64,000 bases of DNA from Lophius americanus (GCA_037951165.1 JBBDHG010000126.1:620001-684000); one strand, 5' to 3'. Counted from the first letter of the stretch, positions 25,161-36,911 are shown. Translations and numbers: made by a program. The notes: a model not told the origin generated them from the letters alone.

Positions 25161-26794
25161 AGAAGTACATCGACTCTTGACCATTGGACCTGTGTTGCTG
25201 TGATGTGTAATTTCTAGATATTCATTTTGATAAACGTCAGATTTGAGATCATGCAGGTGGAGCTGAATCGCGCTGCAGCAGCAGAGGGAAGATACAGTTA
25301 CACTGCAGTGTCTCATGTGAGCTGGGGCGGAGTTGTGTTTGCTGAGGCATGATAACTCATCCCTGCAGAGTGTAGGCTTTCACTAGACGCACATGGGTGT
25401 GTGTGTTTTACAGTACGAGTCCCTGCAGTCACATGTGACTGCAGTACAGTTGAGCATCACACACATGCTGGTATTCTGGTCGGGTCATCACATGGACACC
25501 TTGGCTGTCACTGCCAATAACCAGGACATGTGTGTGAGTGTGCTGAGTTCAGCAGACACTCTGAGTTTAAGGATGATGGAAGAGAAGCTTTTACAGCACT
25601 CCTGTCGTGCAACACTGACTGACTGGGAAAGACCAACAGACAGACAAAGAGAGAGAGACAGATCTTCACTCGGAGGCCTGTTTAACTTTCATCAATAATA
25701 CCTAGGTCAGAGTTATGATTTATAAAAAGTGAAGGATCATTTAATTTCTGGTACATATGTTACTGTTATATTCATTAAACATTTAGGGTTATGATCAGGG
25801 ACAAAATATTCATTCAGTTGTATTACATATTCTCTGTGGACCTACTCCACCTCCTGCCACTACTTAAAAATTTGGAGTTCCTCCCCCTGCCAGACCCCAG
25901 TCTAACCCCTGAACGTAACTGTGGTAAAACTTAAAGAAAAAGAACAAAATAACCGTCACATCTCCTGTCCATACTCAGATGGATAGTTTTTACAGGAAAA
26001 AATCTGTCCCTGACAATCCGGGGTGGAAATTATAACAACTAATAACTATGCTGTAACTGTTTTTCTCTGCCAATCGCCAAAGACAAATATAAAATACATT
26101 CAGTGTTTCCCACTCATTTCTATTTCATTTCATTCCGTATAAGCAACTACCAACATTCATTATGCTAATGCATAATGCTTTTTTTGCTAAAAGATGTAAC
26201 CACAGTTAGTGTCTCCCCATCATCATCCATCATCCACACAATAATAAATGTAGCCTTTCTTCAATTGCCCTCGGTACCAAATCCATTTCACCTCACTATT
26301 ATGAGTGTGATATAGGAGGAAAACAATGCACCGGAACAGTGGCTGAAGAGACTTTGCTGATATCTAACAGTTTATTTCACATCACTTCATGCATGCAGGT
26401 TAGTCAGCAGTGTGGTGGCGTGAGGAAAATTTGGGAGGAAGTTAGGTGAGATTCATTGCTGTACTTTAATATAAACAGATAAGGTGCTAGGGCGCCCTGC
26501 ATCACACAAAGCTATATAAGGCAGGATGCACAACTGCGCCTGGTACGTAATAGGCTTTAGATACCAACATTCTTTCTCCAAAACACACCCCCTAAAAACC
26601 ATCCCCCGTTACATGTTATTAATTAATACGTTCTGTTATTAATTTATGCAAATCTCCAACCCAAATGCATCATGGACTACTTAATGCAAAGCAGGCTACA
26701 TCATCTATCAGTCAGGAACTCAAACACGAGACATTTCTAGTTTTATATTCACAAAATGTTCTATCAGGGCATCTATCAGACACATGAAACACCA

Positions 26795-27222
26795 CCTTGT
26801 CCTTTCAAAGTAGAACCCCACATCAAAAACTGGAACACATACACTGGTGGGGCACAACACCATGATTCTGCCCGATATGGTATAGACCTCTATTTTAATG
26901 CCAAAACCGCTTTGACTTGTCGGGGCATGGGCTCTACAAAACCTCTGAAGGTGTGCTGTGGTATCTGGCACCAATGCTTTTGCAGCACATCCTTTGAGTT
27001 CTGTAACTTAATTCGTAATGTGCAAGACTTGAACAACTTGAACTGGTTTATATGTTCCAAACCGTTCCTCAGTTTTGCAGTGTCAGGAGTACCATTTCCA
27101 TGAAGGGGTTTACTTTGCCAGCAGCAGTGTCTATGTAGGTGGTTCGTGTCAAAGTAACTTCCACATGAACGGGAAAGGATCCAAGGTCTCCTAGCAGAAC
27201 ATTGCCCGAAATGTCACACTGG
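26795..27222 (-). mobile_element. Tc1/mariner transposase fragment
   Basis: Plus-strand text such as GGGGCACAACACCATGATTC, AAGGTGTGCTGTGGTATCTG, CATGAAGGGGTTTAC and AGCAGAACATTGCCCGAAAT follows, in the same order, the antisense transposase of a common fish Tc1-like element. An internal deletion near 27083 and many substitutions destroy the frame. Confidence 0.7.
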
Positions 27223-28328
27223 CTTCAAAAAAAAATCACGTTCAATATGATTGCAGTTAATTTAGGAGGCAATTACATTGTCCGACTTTGATTTAATTCC
27301 CTGATACTCCAAAACAGATTTGAGGATAACAAATTCAAACAATTCCTTCCATGAATTATTCCTGGAAGAAATGACAGCATATCTAGAATCTGGATGGTGT
27401 TAGTGTTACACCGTTCCTTTGTTCAGTGCAAACAAGGCGTAAAAAAAAGTTTTTATTGCATGGCTATTGCAAGACCTTGCACCGCGTCGTCTTTTTATTT
27501 TTTGGTCTTTGAAAGTGGCTCCATCTCTACGGTTAAGCGTTGGTTTTGATCACGACTGAGTCGGTCAGTTTTATTTTCACGTTCAATGTCCCAGCTAATT
27601 AGCTTACAACTGTCGATTCTCCTGTGAAATGAAACCAACCAGGACAGTTTGTTTATTACCATAATTGTATAATTGTTAAGTAGTTCCATAACAAGACCAA
27701 CACTTACAAGGAATTGAGTCATGGCAGTAAAAAAACTTTACCAGGGTTTTTTCTTTAAAAGATCTTCTGACCCCACAGTAAAAAAAAGAGAAAATATGAT
27801 TATTTTGCTGTGACTTGCAGAGTATTTTAGAGATGGCTGTATTCTTTTGGAACTAGTTGGCACTTCAGAGGTAATCCTCAAAGCACAGAAATATGTATAA
27901 GTAGAAATCAAGGTCATTGTCTCTTTCAAATGATACCAATTTCAGATGTATTGTCCACATATCCCTTTGAAATCATTTTTTATTTAATCCTACGTGCACC
28001 ACAGCGCAGCTCGAAGTACTCACGTCAGGTATGGATTAATCCAATCCAACAAATGCACTTCCTTTTTTAGATTTACATCCATATAGGAGCCAATGAGCCG
28101 CAAACAGTTGGGAGAACTCAGAAGGTATTTTGAGACGGCATTGTTTTTGTTTGAAGCACCATATATGCTACCCATTCTCTCCACTGTAACTGCATTTATA
28201 CACACCACTTACACCAATATCTTAAAAATAGATTGATATCTTAGCTCAGCCCTTCCATTATCCATCTATCCATTACCATTCAGCCCTCTTCTCTGCCCTG
28301 CTCTCTAAGTGCTCGTCTCTCTCTGCAG

Positions 28329-28435
28329 AGACAGAGACAGCTGTGACTGAGGATGAGGATGGGATACTGAAGTTTGACCCCCATTTCCCCTGTCCTTGCT
28401 TGGAGAGAAGGGAAAAAGACATATATTACAAATGA
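28329..28435 (+). CDS. Possible alternative terminal exon of map4
   Basis: A good pyrimidine tract (ctctctctgcAG, ending 28328) opens a frame that fits the phase-1 donor at 14118. The joined codon is GAG, followed by TETAVTEDEDGILKFDPHF and then PCPCLERREKDIYYK and a TGA at 28433. I see no consensus donor in the frame, and an AATAAA lies at 28675, 240 bases after the stop. It could therefore end a short isoform of about 99 residues containing only the MAP4 N-terminal signature plus an acidic tail. The acidic start looks coding. It may instead be a decoy acceptor. Confidence 0.3.
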
Positions 28436-29370
28436 ATTCCAATATTAATTCCACAAAACCTGGTGCAGGGAAGAACACAGTTTAAACTTTTCAGTTTTTT
28501 ACAAATTTGAATACCGACTTTGTTACTCAACAGTAACTAGCCCCCGAGATGTTAATCTTAACATAGAGTGGGCAGGTCTGCCCCGTAGCTTTACTCTTGC
28601 TGTGAGTTCAAGTGCATCTGTGTTCGGCTTTGGTAGTCCAACAGTACACACTCCATCATCACCAACTGAACTTCAATAAAACCCAAACCACTCCTGAGGC
28701 ACTGTACAGCACGCAGACCCGCTCCCTGACCCCTGAGAAGAAATGAGGTGGAAGCTCTGTTAGACCCCTTAAAGCTGAACTAAGACTGTCTGAAATTTGG
28801 AGCAGCAAGAATACTTGAGATTGGTGGAGCGGAAGTAAGCATGTGCATGTATCTCAAGGCAATTTTCAAAAATGACTTTGTCTAGACAGTATTTTATTCT
28901 ACAGAGGCCCAACTATTATGGGCAGAAATCATGAGCAGATCAGAACCTAAGTATACTGGCCCTGTTCTTTGACTGGTCAGGTTGAGTGAGGGAGCGATAA
29001 AGAGAGAGAGACTATGAATGAGACTCAGAAAGCTCTCAAGTATATATTTCTTATGATGCTAAATAGAATGAATGCAAAGATAACAACAGTGTCTCCACAG
29101 TATTCAGCAATAATACTGAATATAATAATTCTGTTCTGCTTTCCTCTGCAGAACAGAGAAACTCTAAGCTCGGGCTGAAATTCTGTTAAAGTTCCCATTA
29201 TTGAGATGAGGGTTGTTGTTTGTTCTACAAAACATCAAACATTACTGGCCTATAACTTGTTTTTCACTCTTTTCAACGGATCTGTTTTCAGTAGAATCAT
29301 TTTCACAACGTTTTTGTATGAATGCTGACCCAGCCACTGAAAGGTCACAATCCAGTGTACTTCTTGGGCC

Positions 29371-29565
29371 AGTCCCAAACCCAGATAAATGAAAAGGGTT
29401 GCGTCTGGAAGGCCATCCAGCGTAAAACCTGTGTCAAATCAATATGTGGAACACAGGTCTGAATCCAAACTGGAAATCGGTCGGGACTAAGGTTAACAAA
29501 TACCTTCACTGGGACTTTTAGCCAGCAGGGTATCGGCCTATGGAAGAAGAAGAAGAAGAAGATGC
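29371..29565 (+). mobile_element. Short RTE-derived composite element, copy 2
   Basis: It reads CAGTCCCAAACCCAGATAAA, GGGTTGCGTCTGGAAGGCCA, CATCCAGCGTAAAACC and TTTTAGCCAGCAGGGTATCG, the RTE 5' leader in sense orientation, and then passes directly to a GAAGAAGAAGAAGAAG tail typical of the RTE 3' end. The body of the LINE is missing, as in the copy at 22197-22350. Confidence 0.6.
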
Positions 29566-31985
29566 ATGAATACTTATCTTTTTCAAAATGGAAAAGAAAA
29601 GATCTTCTTCTTAACAAAATATTTCCATGTAAAGCTGGTCTTAACCATCTAAAATAGTGCTTTAAAGCTGTAAACATACGAGTCGTGGTTCAGATTCATT
29701 CAAACTGAAACCACATCACATACATATGGTTTAAGTGGGTAATATTTCTGATTTTTCACGAGGTCCCAGCTCGATAACAACCCTTGCAGTGTATCTCGTC
29801 CTTGAGCAGGACCCTGAACCCCATTTTGCTTACTTTTATAAGTTGAGCTCACACTAGAGGTCATCATTGCATTGTATCAAACACAATAAGTACTGAGTAC
29901 TGACGGCTCAGCAAAGAGAAATGAGAGCTATGTTTGTGGTTAGTTCCCTTCATTGACTTGTTTGCTCTGGTACTGTGTTCCTAATAGCTTCCAGTCCACT
30001 GATCCAGAACTGCCAGATAAAGATGTGTGACCTTGAGCCTTTTCCCCGGAGGACTGTCCGTCTCCTATCCTTGCATGCACATGCATTTGGTTTGTGCATT
30101 TGGATATTTAAAAAAAAAAAAGTTTTACTTTGATGTCTGAGGAAAAAAAACCAATAAAAAAATTTACAGATAAGTGGCAACAGTGACTTATTCCTATCCT
30201 GAAGTAAAATGAGGGGTGCTTGGAGGAGTCGGGGGCAAGGTTAGGTCTGCGCTGGTGCTGGAGTCGAGCCAGAGGTCACTGGGGTCAGACTCCAGGAGAC
30301 AGGAAGTAGTGATTCAGTCACTGGTATAGAAAATATTTAGTATCAAAGCTTGATCTGACCGACTGCATGGACGGAGTCTACGATCTGTTATCGCTGCGCA
30401 GATTAACATTCCCAGGGAATCCAGTGATTAAAAGGTAACTGATGCACATTTCCAGTCCTACTTCATATTTTTCAGTTCATCTGTTCAGTTAGTACCTCTT
30501 AAGTACTGAACAATGACTTCCTGTTTTACTGGGGTATAAATATGAGGCCACACAGGCCATATTTTTTTTTCATGGAAATTAAGTCCTGGCCATGGCTGGA
30601 ATATTCCCTATCAATATATGTGTCTGTGCAAATTGACGTCTGTAGCTCTGCAGTGTAATCCTTGGAGTCTTCCAGTTGAACCATCCTCTTCTTTGCCTGG
30701 AGTCAGACAAGAGTTGTATAGACAATTAGATGTTGGCATCTAATTTTAGTTGTTTTATTTAGCTTCTTCCTTTTTTAAAAAAAAACATCGAGTCACCTGA
30801 AATGCAATGGAAAAACAAGCAGGGTTTGGATCCATAAGTCAATTTGTGACGCTTGATGAAGCGTTGGTAGGAAGAAAACGATCATCAGAACAGGCACTTT
30901 GAGCTGAGGAGGCTGCAACTTGAGTGGAGATCATGCAGCATTAAGATAAAGCAGGAACTTGCCACCAGTGTAGTCAACCTATGGACCATAGTGATCCACT
31001 GCAGCAGTGATGCAGGAATTAAACATGCAAGAGAAATAGGTTGTATTAGTATTAGCTTCGTTAGTACTTAACGAGGCTCCTCAACTATCAGGTGTATTTG
31101 TATAAGCTTGGTGTCTATGGACAGGTAGGACCAAAAATATTGGAGTCATTATGCCTTTTACTATGTGTGAGTAATCAGTGTTTAAACACGCACTCACACA
31201 CACAAACACACAAATCTATACTTGCTTATTTTTTTTAAGATAAAAATAAGTTCATAACATCATTATATCACAGTAACACTGAGCAAAACTATCAATAAAG
31301 TTGTTCAGAAGCTCCTTGATATACCATGAAGTTCATGTTATTCTACACATTTGTTTTTTGCGTAGAACCAGGAGGACTCACCATTTGGCACAGTTGGACA
31401 GCCAAAGGACCCCAAATTTTCCAAATTGAATCTTTGACCCCCGATATTGATTTTACCTGCAAAATACCACGTATTTCTATAGGGGGCGCTAAAAGCACAC
31501 ACCACAACCCTTTGCTGTGCTCTAAACTAATATGTGGGTTTAAATCTTAATCAAAATATATCTTGTGTGTACAGAAAACAAAAGGTAGTGGCCCATAATT
31601 AGCCTTCAAGTGAAAAATACACACTGACCACAACCCCTCTTTTTTTATATAGGTGAATGTTTACAGCGAAGGAACTCCTTCATTATAGCATCTGTCAATG
31701 CGGTACATGCGTGCGTGTTTGAGTGAGTTACATGTGTGTTGGTGTGTGTGTCTCAGCTGGTTGTGCGCAAACATCGATAGTAGAAGACACGTCTGCTAAC
31801 AGCTTTGCCAAAGGGACCAAAGATGCTGTCGTCCTCTCCTTGCATGAACGTGGTGATGGTCCCCTCAGCGATGGTTGTGTCTGCTCGCCTCACTGTCAAA
31901 AGATGTACCAAACACGCACAGGCAGAGATACACACTCCCAGGCCAGAGAGGCTGGTGTTAGGCCCTGTTTGATGGTCAAACAGCT

Positions 31986-32038
31986 TACAGACAGACAGAC
32001 AGACTGACAGAATGACAGACAGACAGACTGACAGACAA
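31986..32038 (+). repeat. (ACAG)n tetranucleotide repeat
   Basis: About 50 bases of ACAG units with a few CTGACAG and ATGACAG variants. Confidence 0.9.
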
Positions 32039-32184
32039 GTTCAGGTGCAGTTTTCGGTGTTTTTCACTACGTGATGTCAACCAAACCTGCAGATTGCTGT
32101 TTGTGTTTGTCAGAAGCAGTGAAAAGATAACCTGAGACTTATCTTCTCACCATCTCCCCGAAAAGTGCAGGATATTACGGATAC

Positions 32185-32725
32185 GTCGTCAGTAGAGGTG
32201 GACCCATTGCAATTTTCTTAGCTGATAACCGATTTTTAAAAGTCTGACTTGCTGATACTGATTTTGACAGATTCAGATTTTTTTTCTTTATATTTCAAAA
32301 TCATAAGGGCTAATTTATTGTAAGTGCTCGTACTTTGAAGAATTACAATGGAAGTAAGGCTGGTCGGTATTGTGTACGTATTCTGACCTTTTGAAATTAA
32401 TGTACCCTCCATCCTCGCCACTCTGCTAACGTTAGCTTCTTGAAAGTTGCTGTGTTCCTTAGGATGATTAGATTTGAGATTAGATGTGTCTGATTAAGTT
32501 TCACATGAACGTTTTCTGGGTTGTTCCTCCACAGCTTAACTTTTCCTTAGTGGTGTTACAAATTGCTTTACTTGTGAGATGGTTTGAGCCGTGGTACTAT
32601 ATGATTAGTGGTTGTGTACGGTGCATGAGTGTATCCAGCACGGAACCGGCTGAATGACGCTGATCAGTCGATTGCAGATTTCAACTTACCAGGCCTCCCG
32701 GTACCTCTGGTCATCATCGCATTTG
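32185..32725 (+). mobile_element. hAT-like DNA transposon remnant, copy 2
   Basis: It begins AGGTGGACCCATTGCAATTT and CTGATAACCGATTTTTAAAA, a hAT-like terminal motif. Later it shares GGGTTGTTCCTCCACAG, GGTGCATGAGTGTATCCAGC and CACGGAACCGGCTGAATG with 2875-3080. The transposase is not recognisable. Confidence 0.5.
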
Positions 32726-32759
32726 CCGCCGCGATAACTATTATTAATATCTGTACGAT

Positions 32760-33075
32760 TATTTAAAATTTTTATGCCCACATAGGAACAATAGGATTAA
32801 TTTTGGGGAATATTGTTTGTCTTTTGCCGACAATAAGGGGAGTCTTTTTCCCCAAAAATTGTGGGGTCATAATTTCTCAACCGTTGGTCGGATTTAGTCC
32901 AAACATAATCATCGACTCCAGGAGATCTATCATTTAAATATCATATTTCCTATTTTACCCACCAGGGGTATCTTTTTAACGAATAACATTTAATTTGATT
33001 ACTTCTATAGAGGGATTGGGGGCTTCTCGGGGGTAAGTCCTACCTTTGCCGTCAGGGACGACAGCGTAGGACTTA
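32760..33075 (-). repeat. Unnamed dispersed repeat copy
   Basis: It ends with GGGACGACAGCGTAGGACTT at about 33056-33075, the reverse complement of the TACGCTGTCGTCCC motif at 53318. Upstream are 'ggggattgggggcttctcggg', 'tattttacccaccaggggta' and 'aaccgttggtcggatttagtcc', all shared with the 15-kb and 41-kb copies. Confidence 0.5.
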
Positions 33076-33422
33076 TTAAATTAATAAAATTTGCGTTTAG
33101 CATCCTGATAGCAGAGAGGATGAAGGATTGGAGTAGGTATTTGTTTCTTCACCGGTATGTTATAACGTCGGCGTGAGGACATCATAGAGAAATTGTTAGA
33201 AAGCACATCCTTGTGAATACCCGGGCGAGAGGATCATTTCCACAACATTGTCGTATGAATGTGGAACAAAAAGGCAAAAAAAAACCCTCTTGTCTTTTGC
33301 TCGGCCTAGATAATAACTGAACATTAATTTTCTGTGAGCTGTTCCTTTACAGTTCACAGTCCTTTACATGTGTCTGATTTGTTGTTGGTTATGATACTGA
33401 TAATGCTCTTCATGTCCTGTAG

Positions 33423-33509
33423 GTCCAGAGATGATGTCATCGATGATGCCATCAGGGGCACGCCACGACCCGCCAGGACAGCCTGCCTTCAGCTCTGACT
33501 ACCTGTCCG
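33423..33509 (+). CDS. map4: map4 coding exon 2 of 5 seen (29 codons)
   Basis: The acceptor is cctgtAG (33421-33422) and the donor is a strong GTGAGA at 33510. The exon is 87 bases, phase 1 at both ends, so it can be skipped without a frameshift. Joined to the start exon it continues ...KDIKS-GPEMMSSMMPSGARHDPP and ends in FSSDYLS. It is Met/Ser/Pro-rich, unstructured-looking projection-domain sequence with no catalytic motif. The assignment rests on phase continuity, splice signals and the same Gly-Pro-x-Met-Met opening in the next exon. I cannot match it to a named MAP4 exon in mammals. Confidence 0.75.
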
Positions 33510-33570
33510 GTGAGAGCGGAGGGAGAACTCAGTTTTCTGTTTCATCAATCCCATATCAACACTCCCGGAA

Positions 33571-33760
33571 CCTTTACGTCCACCTTTAGGTCCACCTTTA
33601 CGTCCACCTTTAGGTCCACCTTTACGTCCACCTTTAGGTCCACCTTTACGTCCACCTTTAGGTCCACCTTTACGTCCACCTTTAGGTCCACCTTTACGTC
33701 CACCTTTAGGTCCACCTTTACGTCCACCTTTACGTCCACCTTTACGTCCACCTTTACGTT
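33571..33760 (+). repeat. 12/24-bp minisatellite
   Basis: About 16 copies of a 12-base unit CGTCCACCTTTA. In most of the array it alternates with GGTCCACCTTTA, giving a 24-base higher-order period; the last four units are all of the CGTCC type. The Thr/Phe/Arg and Lys/Gly repeat frames across it are artefacts of the period being a multiple of 3. It begins about 60 bases after the donor of the preceding map4 exon. Confidence 0.95.
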
Positions 33761-33833
33761 CCATTTTTTCCAAAGGTTAAAGGTTATGAGTAAAAGTGTT
33801 TGAAGTCAACTTCACAGCTCTGTCTTCGGTTCT

Positions 33834-34046
33834 CAGTCCCTCTAGTCTCTCTAGTCTCTCTAGTCCCTGTAGTCTCTTTAATCTCTCTATTCCCTCTAGT
33901 AACTAGAGGGACTAGAGAGGAGCCCCTCTAGTCCCTCTGTAGTCTAGAGAGACTAGAGGGACTAGTAGTCTCTCTAGTCTCTCTAGTCCTTCTAGTCCCT
34001 CTAGTCTCTCTAGTCCCTGTAGTCTCTCTAGTCTCTCTAGTCCCTG
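33834..34046 (+). repeat. TCTCTAG-type minisatellite with foldbacks
   Basis: The array consists of 8-10-base units such as TCTCTCTAG and TCCCTCTAG. Between about 33901 and 33965 some units are inverted (ACTAGAGGGACTAGAGAG), so the array contains foldbacks, for example 33891-33900 against 33902-33911 and 33944-33955 against 33965-33976. Confidence 0.9.
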
Positions 34047-36367
34047 CGCTGACTGGGGTTAGATGGAACACGGACCACTATGGCGCTCATTAGTGTTATG
34101 TTATTTGTAAGTCCATCCTTGTTTGTCTTGTTTTGTCTTTCTGTTTCTCACAAGGTGGATCCCGCTCTCTTTGATGATAAATATGTCTTTATTTCAAATA
34201 ATGCGATTTATGCCGGTTATTCAAAGGTGGAGGTTAGATGTATACCCTCACACCCACAGAAAAAATAATCTGCATGTTTTTCTTATGAAATGATTTATAC
34301 CAATCTTGGTACAAACCATAAATGTACCTGCAGACAGATTATAAAAAGAAAAAAAGATAGGTATATCTTAAAATGTTCACGTTATGGCCAGAAATATTTA
34401 GAGACAAAGCTCTTCCTGGTGTCGGAAATGTAACCCAACTCTCTCCTCACTGTACTGGAAAATATGAGGCATTACACATCCTTGCTGGTTCTTTCTTGAT
34501 TTTTGTTTTTCGTAATTATTAGTGCTACCCTGGAAAGTCAGGAATTTCTTTTTCTCTCTACTTTTTATTTTCCATGCATCCATTTTTTTCCTTGGCACTT
34601 ATCAGGGGTCGGGTCGCGGTGGCAGCGTGCCAAGAAGGGCATAACGTTTGCATTTGCAAAGCAGTGCTTTTTATTTTTCGCAGGTCAAACACCATAAACA
34701 AAGATATTGAAGCATATTGCTGCATTTCTTATTCATTCTTGTTGCATAGACCTCAGTACAGTCAATAAACTGTTATTCCATCATCAAACTGATGTATGTG
34801 ACAATCATCAACTCATCAAAGATAAAAGTTAATCATTTCTCTAATGCTCCTTCTTGTGAGCGTTTTTAGGTCAGTGTGTTCTGAGTGACAGTATTTGTCG
34901 GAGTTCTATTTGAACAAGCTTATTTTGAGACATGAATGAAGCATTTGTGTGGTTTGACTGAGGTTTGAAGGTGAGATTAACTTTTTAACTAAGATGCATG
35001 TTGGTAATGCAGACCGTATGAGATATTATCAAAAAGTGGCTCCAGGATGCCAGATGCTTTTAGCTATTGAAATAACATGAAATTGCAATAGATTGTTTAA
35101 TATTTTTTCAATCTCTAGCTGTGCCCTTTTGCTGTCTAGGGAAATTTTTTTCTCCTATTTCTTCCATTTCCAGGGCTACGATTTTGATGAATTCCTGGGG
35201 TTGGTTTTCTCTCCGGGGCTGATCTCAAACATTAATCACTTTCTATCACACAACAACCAAATTATGGGACTTTTATCATTCGCTTTTTTGTTTCCATGGT
35301 TATTAGTTGACTCTCAGTTGTAACTCAAAAACTTCTGTAATTTATTTTTCTTTTCTTTCTTTTTTTTTATCTTTTCATGAATTGGGGGAATTTTAAGCAA
35401 TTTGAACGTGAACTGTTTTTCTCAGCAGCTCAAGTAAGAATTGTAATTAAGAGGGACAATTTCAATAGCTGTCTTTTTCTGATAAAATGCACCCATATGG
35501 AATAGTTTGATATTTGCATAATCCAGACAACGGACAGATAAAGAAATGGACATGGTTGAAGACATGATCTACTTGGCATATCTAATTAGGCAGAAAGAGA
35601 GAATGGGTCATTTTGTAACTTATACCCATGGATTTTCCTACTGTGACACTGTGACAGTATAATAACAATACATTGTTTTCAACTGCATACTGCATGCATA
35701 TGTTTAGGCTTCTACTGCATAAGGTATTTTATAACAGTGAAAAAGTAAGTCTGTAGAATTGCTTTAATAATTTAAATACTTGAAAATGTTTAAACAAATA
35801 TTAAAGGGTAGTTGGTCAAATGCAAAATTAGGTTATGTATCATTAAATCTATTTTTTCAGTAAAACAAATAGTGGAATTTATAACTCAATATTTACACAG
35901 TCAGTAATAATAACATTGTTATAGTATATTCCTATACAACTGTAATAACACACAGGGACATTGTTCTCTTCATCTAAAACAAATGCTTTTTCTTTTTTAT
36001 TTCAGAGAGATATTTTGAAATAATATGTTATATATGCGATGTGCATTTCTTCCATTAAAGTAATGTTTCCCTTTTTCAAAACTGAACAACAAAACATTGT
36101 ATATTGCTACATTTTTGTAAATCTGGGATAAAGTAGTTTTTGTCTCATGGAAACAGCTTGTTTGGTCTCGGTCCTCCCGAATGTTTCTTAATTCTAACAT
36201 TGGCTTTTCCCGGTTCCATTCTTGCTCTCTTCCACCGTTGTATGCCATTCTGCTCCTCATTATTACTTCTCATCGTTCTTCTTTTTGTGTCTCTTCTCTC
36301 ACTCATTTTGGCTCCGTGCTAGACCCTGCACTCTAATTCTGCTTCTTTGTCCGTCTCTCTCTCTCAG

Positions 36368-36445
36368 GTCCCATGATGGGCGGGGTGTCAGATCAGTGGA
36401 GCCTGAACAAGACAAAGGACAGCAGCGTGCCCGACTCATTTCTAG
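36368..36445 (+). CDS. map4: map4 coding exon 3 of 5 seen (26 codons)
   Basis: A strong acceptor (gtctctctctctcAG ending 36367) opens a 78-base exon, phase 1 at both ends: GPMMGGVSDQWSLNKTKDS then SVPDSFL. The donor is a weak GTCCAC at 36446; only the preceding TAG and the GT match consensus. The exon is therefore a good candidate for regulated skipping. Joining it to the next exon gives ...DSFL-GFPQSGMGG, which reads smoothly. The 'GP.MM' opening echoes the previous exon and may be a short internal duplication. No domain is visible. Confidence 0.7.
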
Positions 36446-36720
36446 GTCCACTTTACTTTATCATCTCCTGTCTCCTTTTCATCTCTGACCACAAGCTTAG
36501 AAGGAGGTTTTTTGGATCGGAACATAAAAAAAGCGAAGGTCATTGGGCTAAAAGCAAGGGAACACAAATATTAATCATTTTTTCTTAATTTTTTCAGATT
36601 GATGTTGGTCTGGTGATGATTTGGATCTGTCTGTTGTTAAAATAAATGTTTGAATTTTTATTAGCTTAAGATGTTCTGTTTTCATGCTCTTTTACGGTGG
36701 CCCAGACGGCTCAAACGAAT

Positions 36721-36800
36721 GCAAAATCAACAGCATGAATGCAAAATCAACAGCATGAATGTAAAATCAACAGCATGAATGTAAAAACAGCAACGCAAAT
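36721..36800 (+). repeat. 20-bp tandem repeat, about 3.5 copies
   Basis: The unit GCAAAATCAACAGCATGAAT occurs twice and then as GTAAAATCAACAGCATGAAT, followed by a partial GTAAAAACAGCAACGC. Confidence 0.9.
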
Positions 36801-36850
36801 TAAAAAGCCTCAAGAAGTTTGAAATGTTACAACATGACTGCTCGATACAG

Positions 36851-36877
36851 TATATATACACATACATATATATATTG

Positions 36878-36911
<34 letters not shown>

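Larger units (their letters stand above)
14119..33422 (+). other. map4: map4 long intron (about 19 kb)
   Basis: It runs from the strong donor GTAAGA at 14119 to the acceptor cctgtAG ending at 33422. It holds decayed transposons and simple repeats, described separately, plus one possible alternative terminal exon at 28329-28435. The segments 17.7-19.4, 25.2-26.7, 27.3-28.3 and 29.9-31.9 kb show no gene, and the only notable content there is short AT-rich or A/T-run DNA. I found no conserved-looking reverse-strand gene nested in this intron. Confidence 0.7.
33510..36367 (+). other. map4: map4 intron (2.9 kb)
   Basis: The left 540 bases hold two minisatellites. The rest (34.05-36.35 kb) is AT-rich with no recognised repeat or gene, and its T-rich and A-rich runs give only chance frames. 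The intron ends with a long CT-rich tract before the acceptor at 36366-36367. Confidence 0.7.

Noticed and set aside
29790..29880. SINE-like text (TTGAGCAGGACCCTGAACCCC)
   Set aside because: It resembles a fish SINE body, but no tRNA head or tail could be found, so it is not listed as an element.
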